From the NCBI GenBank assembly GCA_017165825.1, contig CM029366.1, forward strand, positions 22,790,342-22,854,341: 64,000 nucleotides of DNA. Reading direction: 5' to 3'. Origin of the DNA: Hepsetus odoe (lineage: Eukaryota; Chordata; Actinopteri; Characiformes; Hepsetidae). Under the pieces are notes generated by a model that did no database searches, had not been told where the DNA came from, and saw only the letters and a program-made list of their open reading frames with translations. Each line of letters begins with the position of its first letter. Within the stretch, counting starts at the first letter, position 1. Positions 1 through 14,837 of the stretch are shown piece by piece. Position numbers and translations under genes: made by a program.

Positions 1-123
1 CATGGGACATCGGCAAAGGAGGCCACCTGCGACAGGGAAAGTGGGACATTGGCAAGGCAGCCGCGGCACTTTGGAAAGCAGGAAGCGGCAGAAAATTCCC
101 CCTGCGCGTGTATTGAGAAGTCG

Positions 124-2585
124 ACCAAGAAGGCCCTTTGCAGCATGAAAAGCGGCATCAGAGTCAACCCCCAGAGCCCAGCACCATAACTGCGTCTGCC
201 AGGCAGAAGGCAGAGAAGGAGCAGCTCCAGGTTAGTGAGAATGATGGAATAATCAGTGAACTGACTTTAAGAATTCAGAGATGGAAACCAAGCTTCAGGA
301 ATTTTAAAATTCTGTTCTGGGCGAAGAAAGACAGGCCAAACATGTACTTGCTAAGCAGCTCCAAGAGATGGAGGCTGAACTCAGCACCAAGGACCACGAA
401 ATTTGTGCACGGAATCAGGATCTTGATGTTTTGAAGGTTAAGTTAAGGGATGTTACACTCGTCAATTGTCACGTTTCAGGGAAGTTTCAGGATACAGAAT
501 TAGAGGCAAAGGAACTTGAGAGGAAGTGTAAGCGATTGGAAGATGAAAACATTTCCCTCCAGACCAGGAATCACCAGCTGCAGGAAAGCAACCAGTCTGA
601 GGTATGTTCTCTTCAGGAGAGTTAGATGGGAACTTGAGGAGAAGCAGGCCGGGTATCTAGAAAATGAAAGGAACCAGAGAACAGGTGTAGTTGTACAAAC
701 GAACAGTGTCCAGGAGAAACTAAGGGTTGAGTCAGAAAAGCTAAAGGTAAACCGCAATGTACTTCTCATGGACATTCACCAAAGAGATGAACAGATCACC
801 TGCATGAACATTCAGATCACTCAACAGAAGGAGTTGATGACCAAGCTCAACCAGCAGCTGACAGAGAAAGAAGCCTCCGTGCTACAGGTGAATGCTTCGG
901 TCACAAACGAAAAACTGAAGAAAGAATCACCAATCTGCTTTCGCAACATAAGGAGACCAAAGACCTCTTGTCTCTTTGTCAGAGGAAATCAAAACCAGGA
1001 AACAGAGGAAGACCTCTGGCTAAGGACCTGATGAACTTCAAGGAGAGGTCAGTAGACTCATGAAAGAGAATGAGGTCCTGAGAAAACTGCAAGCTGTGAT
1101 TATGGTCAGAGGGTGGCTGAAAACAGGAAAGGAGAACTAAACATACGCACTGCAACAGAGGAGTAAGTTTCCAACCTTGCAGGAGAAAACTAGAGGAATA
1201 AATGGCCAACATGGAGCATAGCTAGACAGACAGGCAGAGCTGAAGCAGGTACAGGACAGCGGTGCCGTTCTGCAGGGCGGAACTAGAAAGCACAGAGAGG
1301 CCAGTAAACTTGCAGGCTGCAAGGGCATGTCAGAGTATGGGAGCAGTATTAGAGACCTGGTGCTCAGAAGTAGGAATCTTGAAGATACAACTTATCAGCA
1401 GACCCAGAGTGCAGCTAGAACCTGGTGGGGGCTCAAGTGGAGCAGTGGAGGAACAGTCTGATTGACAAGGAGAGGCAAAAGAACAAAATCAACATTGAAC
1501 TTGAGCCTTTCCGGTCCCATCTATACCTACTTTATCTCTGCAATGACTTTCACACCGAGTCTCTTTGTTGTCTTTGTTGTCTAACAAAGCTTTGTTGTCT
1601 AACAGCAAGTTCAGCTTCATCAGCATTGATGGTAGTAGTGTGCGATATGGGACATCACAGGGCAACACTAGAGAAGTGCTACATGAGGTTACGGGAGACC
1701 CTCCCAAAAAGCTTGGTCAGGGAGGGCAGATTATGCACCGTTTTGCATGTTTGAGTATGGACAAAAACTAGGAATTCAGTTTTTGTGAGATCCTGGACAC
1801 TGAGATTCATCCTGCAGGTAAATGGGGCATAGAGCCACAGGGCAAAAGAGGACAAGACCATTTGTCTGACATCCAAGCAGCAGAAAAAGCAGCAGAAAAA
1901 CAAGAACAAGGTCTAGAAGAGGAGGAAGGAGCCAAAAGAGAACTCCACCAGGGAAGTGTGCTTCGAGAAGGAGAACGACAAATTCTGCACCTCAGATTCA
2001 CAGGGCCAGGGGAGACATGGAGGCCCGAGGAGGACAGGGTCACAGTACGAGCATAAACAGTGAAGACACTTCCTCTTTGAACCTTAAAGAATCCTCTGTG
2101 TTTAGTTCTCTTTCAGACTCCATCAGGACAAGGCTTTCCAGCGAGTCGGACTATTCCTCTAGGGACTCCAGTGTTGAGTTGGGAGAACAGGTGAAAGGAA
2201 GAAAGCGGCAGGACAACAAGAAGGGCAACCACGCCTGCCAACTCTTTGGACAAAGGAGCTCTGACTACAAGCACATGAATGAGAATTAGTCTCAAGATGG
2301 ACAGAATGGAAAAGGCAGTAGAAAAAACATGCCCAAAACAAATACGAAATCAGGAGAAAGGAGTAAAGTCCCAAAGTGGTGTGAGATCAGGACATGAGGA
2401 ACAAGTTTGTAAGGAACTCCACGGTCAACTTCAATGATTCTCGGCAGAAGTCCCTCATCGTGGAGACGGATTTGCCCTCTGAAAGCAAGGTCTGGCTCTC
2501 TCGCTTTTCGCCAAAGAAAGAAGTTGGACTGAGCTCTGGGATACCCCTCCTGCCACATGGCAGCCCTGGATGTGGCTGTGGCTAG
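124..2585 (+). pseudogene. Intronless coiled-coil protein relic, unidentified
   Basis: The plus strand carries a series of protein-like segments that jump between frames. They include MEAELSTKDHEICARNQDLD, ELERKCKRLEDENISLQ and ITQQKELMTKLNQQLTEKEA (heptad-rich, Glu/Lys/Leu/Gln), then a Ser-rich stretch, SVFSSLSDSIRTRLSSESD (2.1 kb), and a last piece ending near 2585. No segment is bounded by convincing splice sites and the order is that of one long reading. This suggests a processed retrocopy that has collected stops and frameshifts, or a badly decayed gene. I do not recognise the parent. Coiled-coil composition alone does not name it. The left end may lie outside the window. Confidence 0.45.
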
Positions 2586-3430
2586 TCAGGGTCTCCCCCG
2601 CGTTTGCTAGTTAGTTTGTTTGTGTAGACCAGCACATGTACCCCTTAAAGGGTGGTTTATATCTGTTTGCTGGGTTTTATGTTCTTTGCTTCTCCCCCAA
2701 ATCATCAGAAGCTGACGTATGTTTTGGCGTTTTAGGGGAGAGGGTTCTTTCACAGTATTTCTATGATTTGGGTTCTGTCACAATATGTCTAAGTTCAGGT
2801 TGTGTTCACTAGATGACGAGTATTATTCATTAAATTACCATAAATAGATCTTTGGTGTTCATTAGTACTATTTAAACTACCAGTAAGCTATGACAGGTTG
2901 CTATAACTCGTGCAAATCTAAGTTCACAATTAGATTATTTAATTTGCAATCAAATTTGCATATATTGAATAGTTGCTATCTGGATTGCATCCTGAACTAT
3001 CATTCTATTTATCTTTTTGTGACAATAATAAATGTAGAATTTGTTAATGTTTTTTTTTGTGTCATAGTTTATTCTTTTTTTCTAGTTATATAAATTATCC
3101 CATATGAGTTTAGTAGTGTACCATTCAGTGTGTAAGTGCACATTAGCAGTGAGAACACTCAGTATTTGTTTATTTGAGGCTGAGATGTGTCCATCAGCTG
3201 AATACACATACAGCAGGGGGCAGCTATTTAAAGCACCAAGGGAGCAGTGATGGGGATGGTACCTTGGACATGCTATCCATCTTATTCCTAGCTCTCATGA
3301 TACCTACGTGAAATTGGCTACTTATACCTACCTATCTGAGAAATTTGGTACATATATTGGAGACATTACCCAATAATAAGATATGCTTAATAAAGATAAA
3401 TTTGCATGTGCGATATTCACTTACTCACTC
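2586..3430. other. AT-rich intergenic DNA
   Basis: This stretch follows the coiled-coil relic. I see no exon, RNA gene or recognisable repeat; the short reading frames have ordinary AT-rich composition. Confidence 0.5.
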
Positions 3431-3710
3431 ATTCACTTACTCACCCACAGGAGCCTATCGCAGTTCTCACAAAGCAAAAGACAGGGAAACTCTGGACAGG
3501 TTGCTAGTGTGTCACAGTAGCAATTAAGCATCTCCATCCACCTGACATGCATGTCTTTGGACGGTGGAAGGAAACCATAGCACTTGGAGGAACACACACA
3601 GACAGGGAGGACAGCACCGATACCACACAGAAAGGACCTGGACCTCCACCTGGGTATTGAACCCATGACCTCATCTAAGCACTTCCCCACTGCACCACCA
3701 TGGCATGGGT
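3431..3710 (-). mobile_element. tRNA-derived SINE
   Basis: Read on the minus strand it begins with a tRNA-like head: ATGGTGGTGCAGTGGGGAAG resembles an A box and GGGTTCAATACCC a B box. It continues into a body common to dispersed fish repeats (ccgtccaaagacatgcatgt). The same head occurs at about 28.64-28.78 kb. No family name is claimed. Confidence 0.65.
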
Positions 3711-4489
3711 GATATTACATATCGGTAACCATTAACTAAACTTAACGATGCTACCAACATAATTCAATAATATTCAAAAAATTTCTGTGAGAACCTGGGG
3801 TGAACTTACTGATTTTGAAAACTCTTAATTCTCTTGAAAACTCTTAACTCTTTAATTCTGAAAGTGGCCATCATTGCTGTGTCTTACTCTGATACCCTGT
3901 GGATCACTGTGTGGAGCCGTTACATCAGCTGAATGCAGACACTTACTGAGCGAGACACTAACAGAGGCGCAACAGGTCCTCTTCAACTATAGCTATGCAT
4001 CACCATGTACTGCACAGTGGCCGCATATGAATAGAGGTGCTTGATAGTCATCAACATTTTAAATCAATGTAAATCAAAGATGTCTTTAGATTTCAGTGAG
4101 GCCCAGTAAGTTCTGGTCTTTCTGGCCTGCCGGTGGACTGCTGCGTTCAGCGCTGCAGTACTGGGACGTGTTGTTGTCAATGGCGCCATCTGGCGACGGG
4201 CTGCGCAAATTCTGCGGCTGCGTTTCCAGCCCGCTAGGTAAGATCGGTAAAGAGATCAACTGAAAGCATTAGGCGGCCGTTTGAGATCTGAAATTTTAAA
4301 AATGTAGGTTGTGTATATTTTTGGACAGGTTTTATCACTCACCAGCTGATGTCGGCACAGAACAGTGGATGTGGCTTATAATGTTGGCGTTATTACACAT
4401 AAAGTAAAATATGCTTTCGTGCGTAACTTTACCCTCACTATATTAATCAAGGAAACGGACGTAAGCACAGTACAGACAAAACTTCCACC
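3711..4489. other. Intergenic, no feature recognised
   Basis: Mostly AT-rich sequence with a short GC-richer patch at 4120-4250. I found no coding exon, and nothing points to a promoter beyond base composition. Confidence 0.4.
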
Positions 4490-4490
4490 T

Positions 4491-4564
4491 GCGCTGCAGA
4501 GCCAGGATGAACCAGGGACCTTTAGATCTTCAGTCTAACGCTCTCCCAACTGAGCTATTTCGGC
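4491..4564 (-). pseudogene. tRNA-Phe(GAA)-like relic
   Basis: The minus strand from 4564 reads GCCGAAATAGCTCAGTTGGG and then a D-arm, anticodon arm and variable loop matching vertebrate tRNA-Phe, with anticodon GAA inside CTGAAGATC. The A box TAGCTCAGTTGGG is intact. The T arm is damaged: GGTTCATCC replaces GGTTCGAATCC. The 3' acceptor strand (expected TTTCGGC) is replaced by CTCTGCA, so the acceptor stem cannot close. It is therefore a tRNA pseudogene or a tRNA-derived fragment rather than a working tRNA. Confidence 0.8.
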
Positions 4565-5411
4565 GCGATAGAGTGACACACGGCTCGCTTAATAACTGTT
4601 ATCACACCGCTCACATCCGCACTCCGATAGTACTTCTGTTCCTAGTATGCCGATTCTGTAAATAAATGCATCTGTATGTATTTAGGTGTCTGAATCTGTG
4701 CTGAATTCAGAGTTATTTCTTCCACAGTTGCGCAGCGACATCATCTGGTGGCACCTCCAGCGAACTGCCCCGTTGACAGTAATGTCCTTGCACACACGTG
4801 TGTTTAAAATAATAGTTCTCACAAACCTTCCCTACCTTTAACTGAAACACACTCCCGGGAGTCTGTAACTAAATCAGTGTTGCACAAACTGGCCAGAGAG
4901 AAAGTCCCACCCAGTGAATGAAGAGTAAGTTTTAAAGAGCTTTAGTTTGGTGGGCGGGGTGGCTGCAGGTTAGACAAGTGACCTTTAAAGTACGGAGCCA
5001 AACCACACAGGAAGGACTGGGACGGTGGAAAGATGACTGCTTTAAAGGCATCTCGGAAACCTGGAAGACAGCCATGGGTGGAAAGAAGGAACGATAGGGG
5101 ATGAAAAGAGGTATAGGACTGCTAAAGGCATGGCGGAAAGAAATGTGAGGGGTATATGTAGAGGAGAAAGAGCATCCCATGCAAGTAGGACAGATTACAT
5201 AATGTGGCTTCACAGAATATCTGCATATAGGACACACGGCCCCTATAATAATGAAACATACATTCATGATCATTGCAGTTCATATTTTGACTGTAGTCAG
5301 GAAGAGCTGCACTGCCAGACGTCCTTGGAACTGTGGCTTATCTTCCTTCTCCCTTTGATGTAGCAGCACTGGTTACTCATGGTTACTTATTCCACCACCC
5401 CCACAGAAAAG

Positions 5412-5413
<2 letters not shown>
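4565..5413. other. Intergenic, no feature recognised
   Basis: No supported exon on either strand. The short open frames lack splice sites, domains or biased composition. Confidence 0.4.

Positions 5414-5472
<59 letters not shown>
5414..5472 (+). repeat. (CT)n microsatellite
   Basis: Pure CT dinucleotide run of about 58 bases, followed by a C-rich tract. Confidence 0.97.
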
Positions 5473-8599
<3,127 letters not shown>

Positions 8600-10343
8600 C
8601 TCCCTGGTGGCCTCGGTTATGCAGCGGTCAGTAGCATCACTGCAATCTGACCTGTTCTTCCGGCGGCTCCTTGTATTGGTTCGAATGAGTGTGTGCGTAT
8701 TGTTTGTGCGGAGCCTACGGAGACGTGTGTGCAGAACACTGCGCCAGTTTCTGTAGGTAGCCGAGCGCGCCTGTGAAGGATGCAGCACCACTGTCCAGTA
8801 GGCAAGCGCAGAAGACACAGCCTTATGCGATCTAGTAGCCAGTCAAGAAGACGGCAATGGCCAGCACGAGAAGAGTGTAATGGAGGGTGCAGCACAGTGG
8901 AAGAGTATGATGAGCGGACATGCAGGAGCCCGTTTTGTCGCTCGAAGCGGTCCTGTGGCGTCTCCCCAGCGTGGCCTCAGGAGCCAAGATAAGCTGAGAC
9001 CGAGGCTCCCACACCAACACTTGGAGGGTTATGGGCACGAGCAGGGCTCATGGGTGTGGTTGCAAGAGATACAGTAGGGGTGGGGCTCAAAGGTGTGGCT
9101 AATGTGGATGAAGTTGGGTTTGGACTAAGAGGAGAGGTTATAGTGGACATAGCTGAGCTAGGACTGAGAGTTGTAGTTGTGATGGATAAAGATTGGTTAG
9201 AGTTTGAATGTGAGATTGTAGAAGATATTGCTGGGTTAGAGTAAAGAGGTGTAGCTATGGTGGATATATCTGTGTTAGAGTTTAATGGTGTGGTTATGGT
9301 GGGTAATGTAGGGCTGGGACTCAAGGGTGTTGTTACCAGAGATAAGCCTAAAGAAGGCGTAGGACTCAAGGGCGTGGTCACCATGGATATTGTGGGGGTC
9401 GGACTCAGTGGGTGTTCACTGAAGGGTGTGTTGGTTTCTGTGTTGATGGTCACTGTAGTAATGGTATCTGAGGCCACTAGTGGTCCAGTGGAGAGAGGAG
9501 GAGGGGAGATGGGTGCAGTCTTTGTTGTATGATCTGGCGACCTCACTGACCTCCTGCGTCGTTGCCAGAGGCGCTGGACAGACCGTGGGGCATCCCGCTG
9601 AGATCTGGGGAGGGTTGTCCGATCACGAATCGCAGGGCTTGGAGGATGCGCTAGTACGTAAACAGCATTACAGCCAGAGAGCATAGGAACACGGGCACCT
9701 GTAGCAAGAGATGAGCTTGCAGAGTGCCTACCCATTCTGAACACAACACTGTGCTGTTTGCATGAATAGTTACTCCTTCTGACAGCCTGGACACAAGGCC
9801 TGCTTCAACAAATGGTAGTAGTGGCACAGTTAAAGACACCACCCACACACCAGTCAACAAAAAGGCTGCTCTTCGTGGCGTAAGCAGGCGATTGGCTGGC
9901 CGTACACTGATGTCGTATCGGTCAAGGCTGATGAGCAGCAGGTTAAGTGCTGTTCCTACACTGGCGAAGGTGGCTGCTGATTCATGGAGGCAACAAAGTA
10001 GGGTGTGATGAGGGATGGAGGCTCCACCCAGAAGGAGGAGTGTGGCAGTGACGGGCAGGCAAAGGAGGCAGAGCAGCAGGTCAAGCGTGTGCAGGCTGAG
10101 TGCGACGGCATGACTGACTGATTCCAGAAGGCTGCAGTGACCACAATATAACACCAACACTGTCAGGTTCCCACCCACTCCAAGCAGCAACTCCAGCAGC
10201 AGAACAGCACTCACTGCTGCCCGGAACCCGAGCCACGCCCCCTCCTGTTCAGATAGCCCTCCCCCTACGCCATCACTTGCCTGGAGAAGTGGGAGGCCAG
10301 GACCCTCAGTGATGCTGCCATCTGTCGCCATGGAAACCATCAT
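8600..10343 (-). pseudogene. GPR22-family G-protein-coupled receptor, decayed after TM5
   Basis: From ATG at 10343 an open frame of 230 codons covers TM1 to TM5: GVGGNLTVLVLYCGHCSLLE (TM1), an LLLISLDRYDISVRPANRLL stretch at the TM3 end with DRY, and TM5 ending VPVFLCSLAVMLFTY. SLDRYDISVRPANR is diagnostic of GPR22, an orphan receptor of brain and heart. The frame then meets TAG (9653-9651) inside the family's TY-x-x-ILQAL motif. Reading past it gives RILQALRFVIG. A frameshift leads into a loop-3 frame open to 8977, and GVGASVSA matches the family's end of loop 3. TM6, TM7 and the tail survive only as pieces in different frames: RRHR, FERQ, IRLCLL, ALAYWTVVLHP, RNWRSVL. Several one-base changes are needed to join them. 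I read it as an intronless paralog that has become a pseudogene. A truncated 230-residue product cannot be excluded. Confidence 0.82.
9030..9460 (-). repeat. Degenerate tandem repeat coding a Thr-Pro-Leu-Ser-Pro motif
   Basis: On the minus strand the open frame reads a run of about nine units near 13 residues long, of the form TPLSPxPTxSTxx (for example TPLSPTPSLGLSLVT, TPLSPSPTLPTIT, SPLSPNPTSSTLA, TPLSPTPTVSLAT). It lies where GPR22 relatives have a short, basic, Ser/Thr-containing intracellular loop 3. The unit is about 39-45 nt and has drifted. Pro-directed SP/TP sites recur in every unit. Confidence 0.75.
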
Positions 10344-12569
10344 GCACCATCAAACTTTATTTATTACAACCCATCTGTCATGCTCCACCCATTCATGCAC
10401 TGTCTTGGATCTTTGACTTGTTTAACTAGTTGAGGGGCCTAAGAGAAAGAAACAGAAAATCAGAGTTCTGTCATAACCTTGAAACCTGGATCAAAATGTA
10501 TTCTATTCATTTTAGAACTTCCCAGAAAAAGCTTACTAAAATTAAAAATGTATGCACCATTTTGCTGGGATATTGGAGAAAAGCATGATTTGTTTTGCAA
10601 GAGGTTTAGAAATAGCTCTAGTTGTTATGTAGATCCTGGGTCTCATTAGAATATACTAATTATGTAAGATCAATTAGACCTCTGTTTATATACATACTGC
10701 CATCAAGTGGAAGAATACTACTGCACAAAATGTATATTTTGCTAGCAGGGGTATTCTTTGTATATATAAGGTATTTATGGTAGATCAGCATAAGTTCAAG
10801 TCTTTCATTCAGATGATGAGTTTGTGTTGTAACAGTGAGAAGTATCAGAGAATGAGAATGAGTTGCATAGGAACAACATTAATTCTCAAGACATGGCTGA
10901 GGCTGGACGGCCTTATGATGTTTGTTCAGATTTCAAAAAGAAATCTGTTTTGTTCTGTTAATTTCACATTATGTTGGAAATTGGATTAATTTGTAAAAGG
11001 TGTTTGCAAAAAGAGAAATATGTTTATATATTTTGTAGATCACAGATGGGACTCTATACTTCATTCTGTTCTGGAGCCTTGTGATGGGGCTCAGTTTTTT
11101 TCCCTGACTTTTTTTTTAACTCAATCAGAGAAATAACCCATAAATATGTATAATGCAAATATTAAAACCTATGGCACTAAAACTGATCACTAGGAATATA
11201 CTAGTGATTTTATTTAATATTATATTATATGTTTAACTGCATAGCAAGGAAAATGAAACAAGCACCAATGAAAAACAAATAGGGTCTTTCAACAAGAACA
11301 TCCATTGTGACTGTACACAGCCTGACATTTTAATAAAAGGCTCTCTTTTGTTATTATTCTGAGTAATGGCACATCACTTTTGTGCAAAATAACTGCACTG
11401 CAAAGGCAAATATCAAATTAGCATTTGCTTGTAACTCAGACAGTTCCCTGCAGATTTTAGCATTTTTATATGTTAGTTGCAGATCACATCATGTAGGTTG
11501 ACAAGGCCACGTAAAAAGCAATGTTCGCTGAAAATACTAGAAAAAATCAATTTGTGCAAATGGAGACCACACAAATTTTTCATTCAACAAATGTATGTGT
11601 GGATGTACTAAATCTTACACAATGATCTTTGATTCTGATAGATGTAATGAGGTATTGATTTGTAAGAGGGGGACATGATAAAGGTAGAGATGAGAGCAGC
11701 CCTTCGTCTTAACCATGGCTAGCAGAGATCTTCACAGGTATGAAAATGAAGCAAAATTCACCCTTACCTGCACCTTACCTGCAGCTTCAAGCTCCAACCC
11801 AGTACATGTATTAAATTCAGCTCATATGCAGCAAAAGAGGCTGATTTTTACAGACATAGTCTTACTGAGCTCCACTTATTGTATGTTACTGAAAGTGCAT
11901 AAAGAAAATCCAATACTGACCCAAACAGTGATGCTTCGTTGGCCATATTGAGCTTGGGCTGGCTAGATGAGGGCTAATAACTAATATAGTTAGTTTACTA
12001 ATATAGTAATATAGTTAAAATAGGTATAGTGTTGTCAAACATTTGATTGTCTGTGAAAAGCACACAAAATCAGTTTTTTAATTTCTGATGCAACACAAAA
12101 TGCTGCTTATTGCTGATCCTGATATGATTTTATATTTTGGGTATTACAGGTATTACATCTTTCTGTTACACTTGTGAAATAGAAGCCTCTATTTCACCAC
12201 TGCCCCTAAAATTGATTTAATGCTTTATGTTGCTAATTTATGTAAGATCAAACTGGCTGGTGAATGCTTACTGTCCATTTATTAAAAAATGAAACTATTT
12301 GTCCAAGCTGCAAAAAATTTATGTTAATATGACAGTACTGCCCTGACAGTTCAGCTGGAACTGAATGAAAATACGTGTCTTCAAAATCACAGCAGCCCAT
12401 GCCAAAATAACCCTCTAGACAAATAAATAAATAAATAAGTTTGACTGGGGGCTGATCCATTTCTCTGATGGCTGTTACTATGGCAACTGGTCTGCGGGTT
12501 TAAGTGTGCGGTTGAAAATGTAAAAAAGAAAAACTGTGAGTGCAAGTGTGTGTTTCTGTCTGTGTGTGT
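10344..12569. other. Intergenic, upstream side of the GPR22-like relic
   Basis: AT-rich sequence with no supported exon. The receptor's ATG side faces this region, so a former promoter or 5' non-coding exon could lie here, but nothing in the sequence identifies one. Confidence 0.4.
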
Positions 12570-12622
12570 CTGAGAGAGAGAGTGAGAGAGAGCGAGAGAG
12601 TGAGAGAGCGAGAGAGAGAGAG
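12570..12622 (+). repeat. GA-rich simple repeat
   Basis: Imperfect gagaga run with gagtga and gagcga variants. Confidence 0.9.
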
Positions 12623-14375
12623 CATATGAGGCTCATGCATTGTCTTTTAGCAAGCTTCTGTTACTGACCTGGAGAAGAGAAAAGAAAGTTTTTTGAAAAA
12701 GTGCAAAAAGACAGGTTTGGGCCAGTGTAGTGCTCCATTTACAGTGCATTTAAAACACTGATAAGTAATAGCAAGTTACAAAAATTTTTTTTAAGAAAGA
12801 AACAACTAAAAGCCAAAAAACTGCATATGCACTATACAGTATAGTATAGTATACAAGCCAGTTTGGTTCAGAAAGTATTCAGACACTCCTTCTAATAAGT
12901 GAATCTGGCTACTGCTGACACAAGTATTCACACCCACAGTTTTTATAATCTCCATGCCCAGTACCAAACAAAGGCCTTCCAGAGTCCTTTGGGATGAATT
13001 GGAATGGTGTGTGTGGTCAAGGACCAATCCATTAGCGCAAGTCGCCAAGCTCACCATTGTTCTTGTGGCTGAATGTAATCAAATGCTCACAGCAATGTTC
13101 CTATAAGAAGTGAAAAGTGGAAAGCCTTTCCAGATGACCAGATATTCTTATAAACATGCTTGATTTTATACATGCACATTTAAATGGAGATTGTGGGAAT
13201 ATACGGACAGCTACAGATGAAATGATGAATAGAGAAAGACCGAGGGATAGGGCTCAGAACAGCTAAGGGACAGAAAAATTACACAGAAGCAAAAACAAGA
13301 TTGATCAGCGTCAATAATTGCAGACACGGGTGTAAAAAGAGGGGGTGAAGGGGCTGCAGGTGCATGCTGAGTTATCAAATCACTGGAGGGGTGGAATGTT
13401 TATAATCTCCTCTCCATCCATCATTCTGCCTCATCTCTCCATCCTCCTCTCTCTCCCAGCTTTAAACCGTTACTCACCGCATCCCCTCCTCTCATGGGTT
13501 CTTGCGCGCTCATTTTAAATCAGAGACTCTGGTTGGCAGCCTGGGTGTGTCAGTGATGTTGAGCACTTTTAGGAAATATCTCTGTAAGCTTAACTTTAGA
13601 AACAACGCTGAGTTCTTCTTCCTCTTCCTAACACACCCAGCATCCCTGTATCCCTCAGCTCTCCTGCTATTAACTCAGCCCTCCCTCTGCGCCCAGTCTC
13701 TCATCTCTATTTCATATTACGCTCTTCTCTTCAGAACGGGGTCACATATTTGGAAAAGGCACTGGAATATTAAAAAAAATAGATGTCACGTGCTCGCTCC
13801 TGCGTGCGTGTGTGTGTGTATGTGTGTGTGTGAGTGCGTATCTAGGCTATGCAGACTGTGATCAGGATGATGGGTATGATGATGATACTTTTAAATAATG
13901 AGAAAAGGATGAAGGGACCATTCAGAAGCCATTAAAATCACCGACACTGACAAGTACTGACACTTTGTAATGAGATAAAGTGAAAGGATTATTAGGCCAG
14001 TCATGAATCCCCCCCACATATCACATCTGGAAACTGCACCAGCACATCTGGCCTCTGCGCTGTGACAGTGTCCGGTAGAGGAGCTGCTGGTTGTTCGCTG
14101 AAGTGCTGGATTTGTGCAGAGCGCAGTGTCTCCCTGCGCTGCTCTGCACTCTGAGCTCCATCTGCTCATCACGAGCCGAAGCAGCGAGGAAACGAAAAGA
14201 AAGAGCATCGAGTGGAAGGAGCCGCTTATACTCACCTTCAGGGATTCCCGATACGTTCCGCTGCGGTGTGTGTGAGTGACTGAGTGAGTGAGTGAGGGGG
14301 GCTTCGGGGTGCGCGCGCTGTCAGAGCGGGACGGGACGTGAGCGGAATGTGCGCGCGTGCGCGCGCGTGTAGAGG

Positions 14376-14378
<3 letters not shown>
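12623..14378. other. Intergenic, possible dispersed repeat at 12.83-13.09 kb
   Basis: The stretch 12840-13090 (gttcagaaagtattcagaca and following) looks like transposon-derived DNA but I cannot assign it. From 13.38 kb the sequence becomes more GC- and CpG-rich up to the CT repeat at 14.38 kb. That might be a promoter-like area, but no gene is visible next to it. Confidence 0.35.
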
Positions 14379-14448
<70 letters not shown>

Positions 14449-14472
14449 CACAAACACACACACACACACACA
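14379..14472 (+). repeat. (CT)n plus (CA)n microsatellite
   Basis: About 66 bases of CT followed by gtccacaa and a short CA run. It follows a CpG/GC-alternating patch (gcgcgcgtgcgcgcgcgtg, 14350-14369). Confidence 0.97.
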
Positions 14473-14837
14473 GTCCTACACGGCAGCCTGAACAGCCACT
14501 CTCCTCACCGGTCCTCATACAGCCGCAGACACACATAAGCACGCGCGCCTGTATTTCTATCTTTCTGGGCTCCTTTACATTTATTTAACAGAGCAGTTGG
14601 CCCTGAATGTTTCTCTCAGCGCCATACTGCAAGCACTCTTTATTCTGGGGACAGGTATACACACCACTACAGACGTGGTAAACATAGGACACAGCAATAT
14701 ATACACATATGTATATACATCAACTAGGAATGCATAAGCCAGTGTATTTCTTTGTGACAGGGTAAAACTTTTGCCAAATCAATATTTGGACAATGAAAGA
14801 GATTTCTGTACCGGATCAGTCGAGGCCCGGAGTTATG

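Noticed and set aside
9030..9460. Tandem repeats that could suggest a CRISPR-like array or minisatellite
   Set aside because: The units vary in length, have no spacers, lie in an open reading frame within receptor-derived sequence, and the genome is vertebrate.
14238..14542. Overlapping minus and plus frames around 14.4 kb
   Set aside because: They are Arg-Glu and Ser-Leu runs encoded by the CT repeat.
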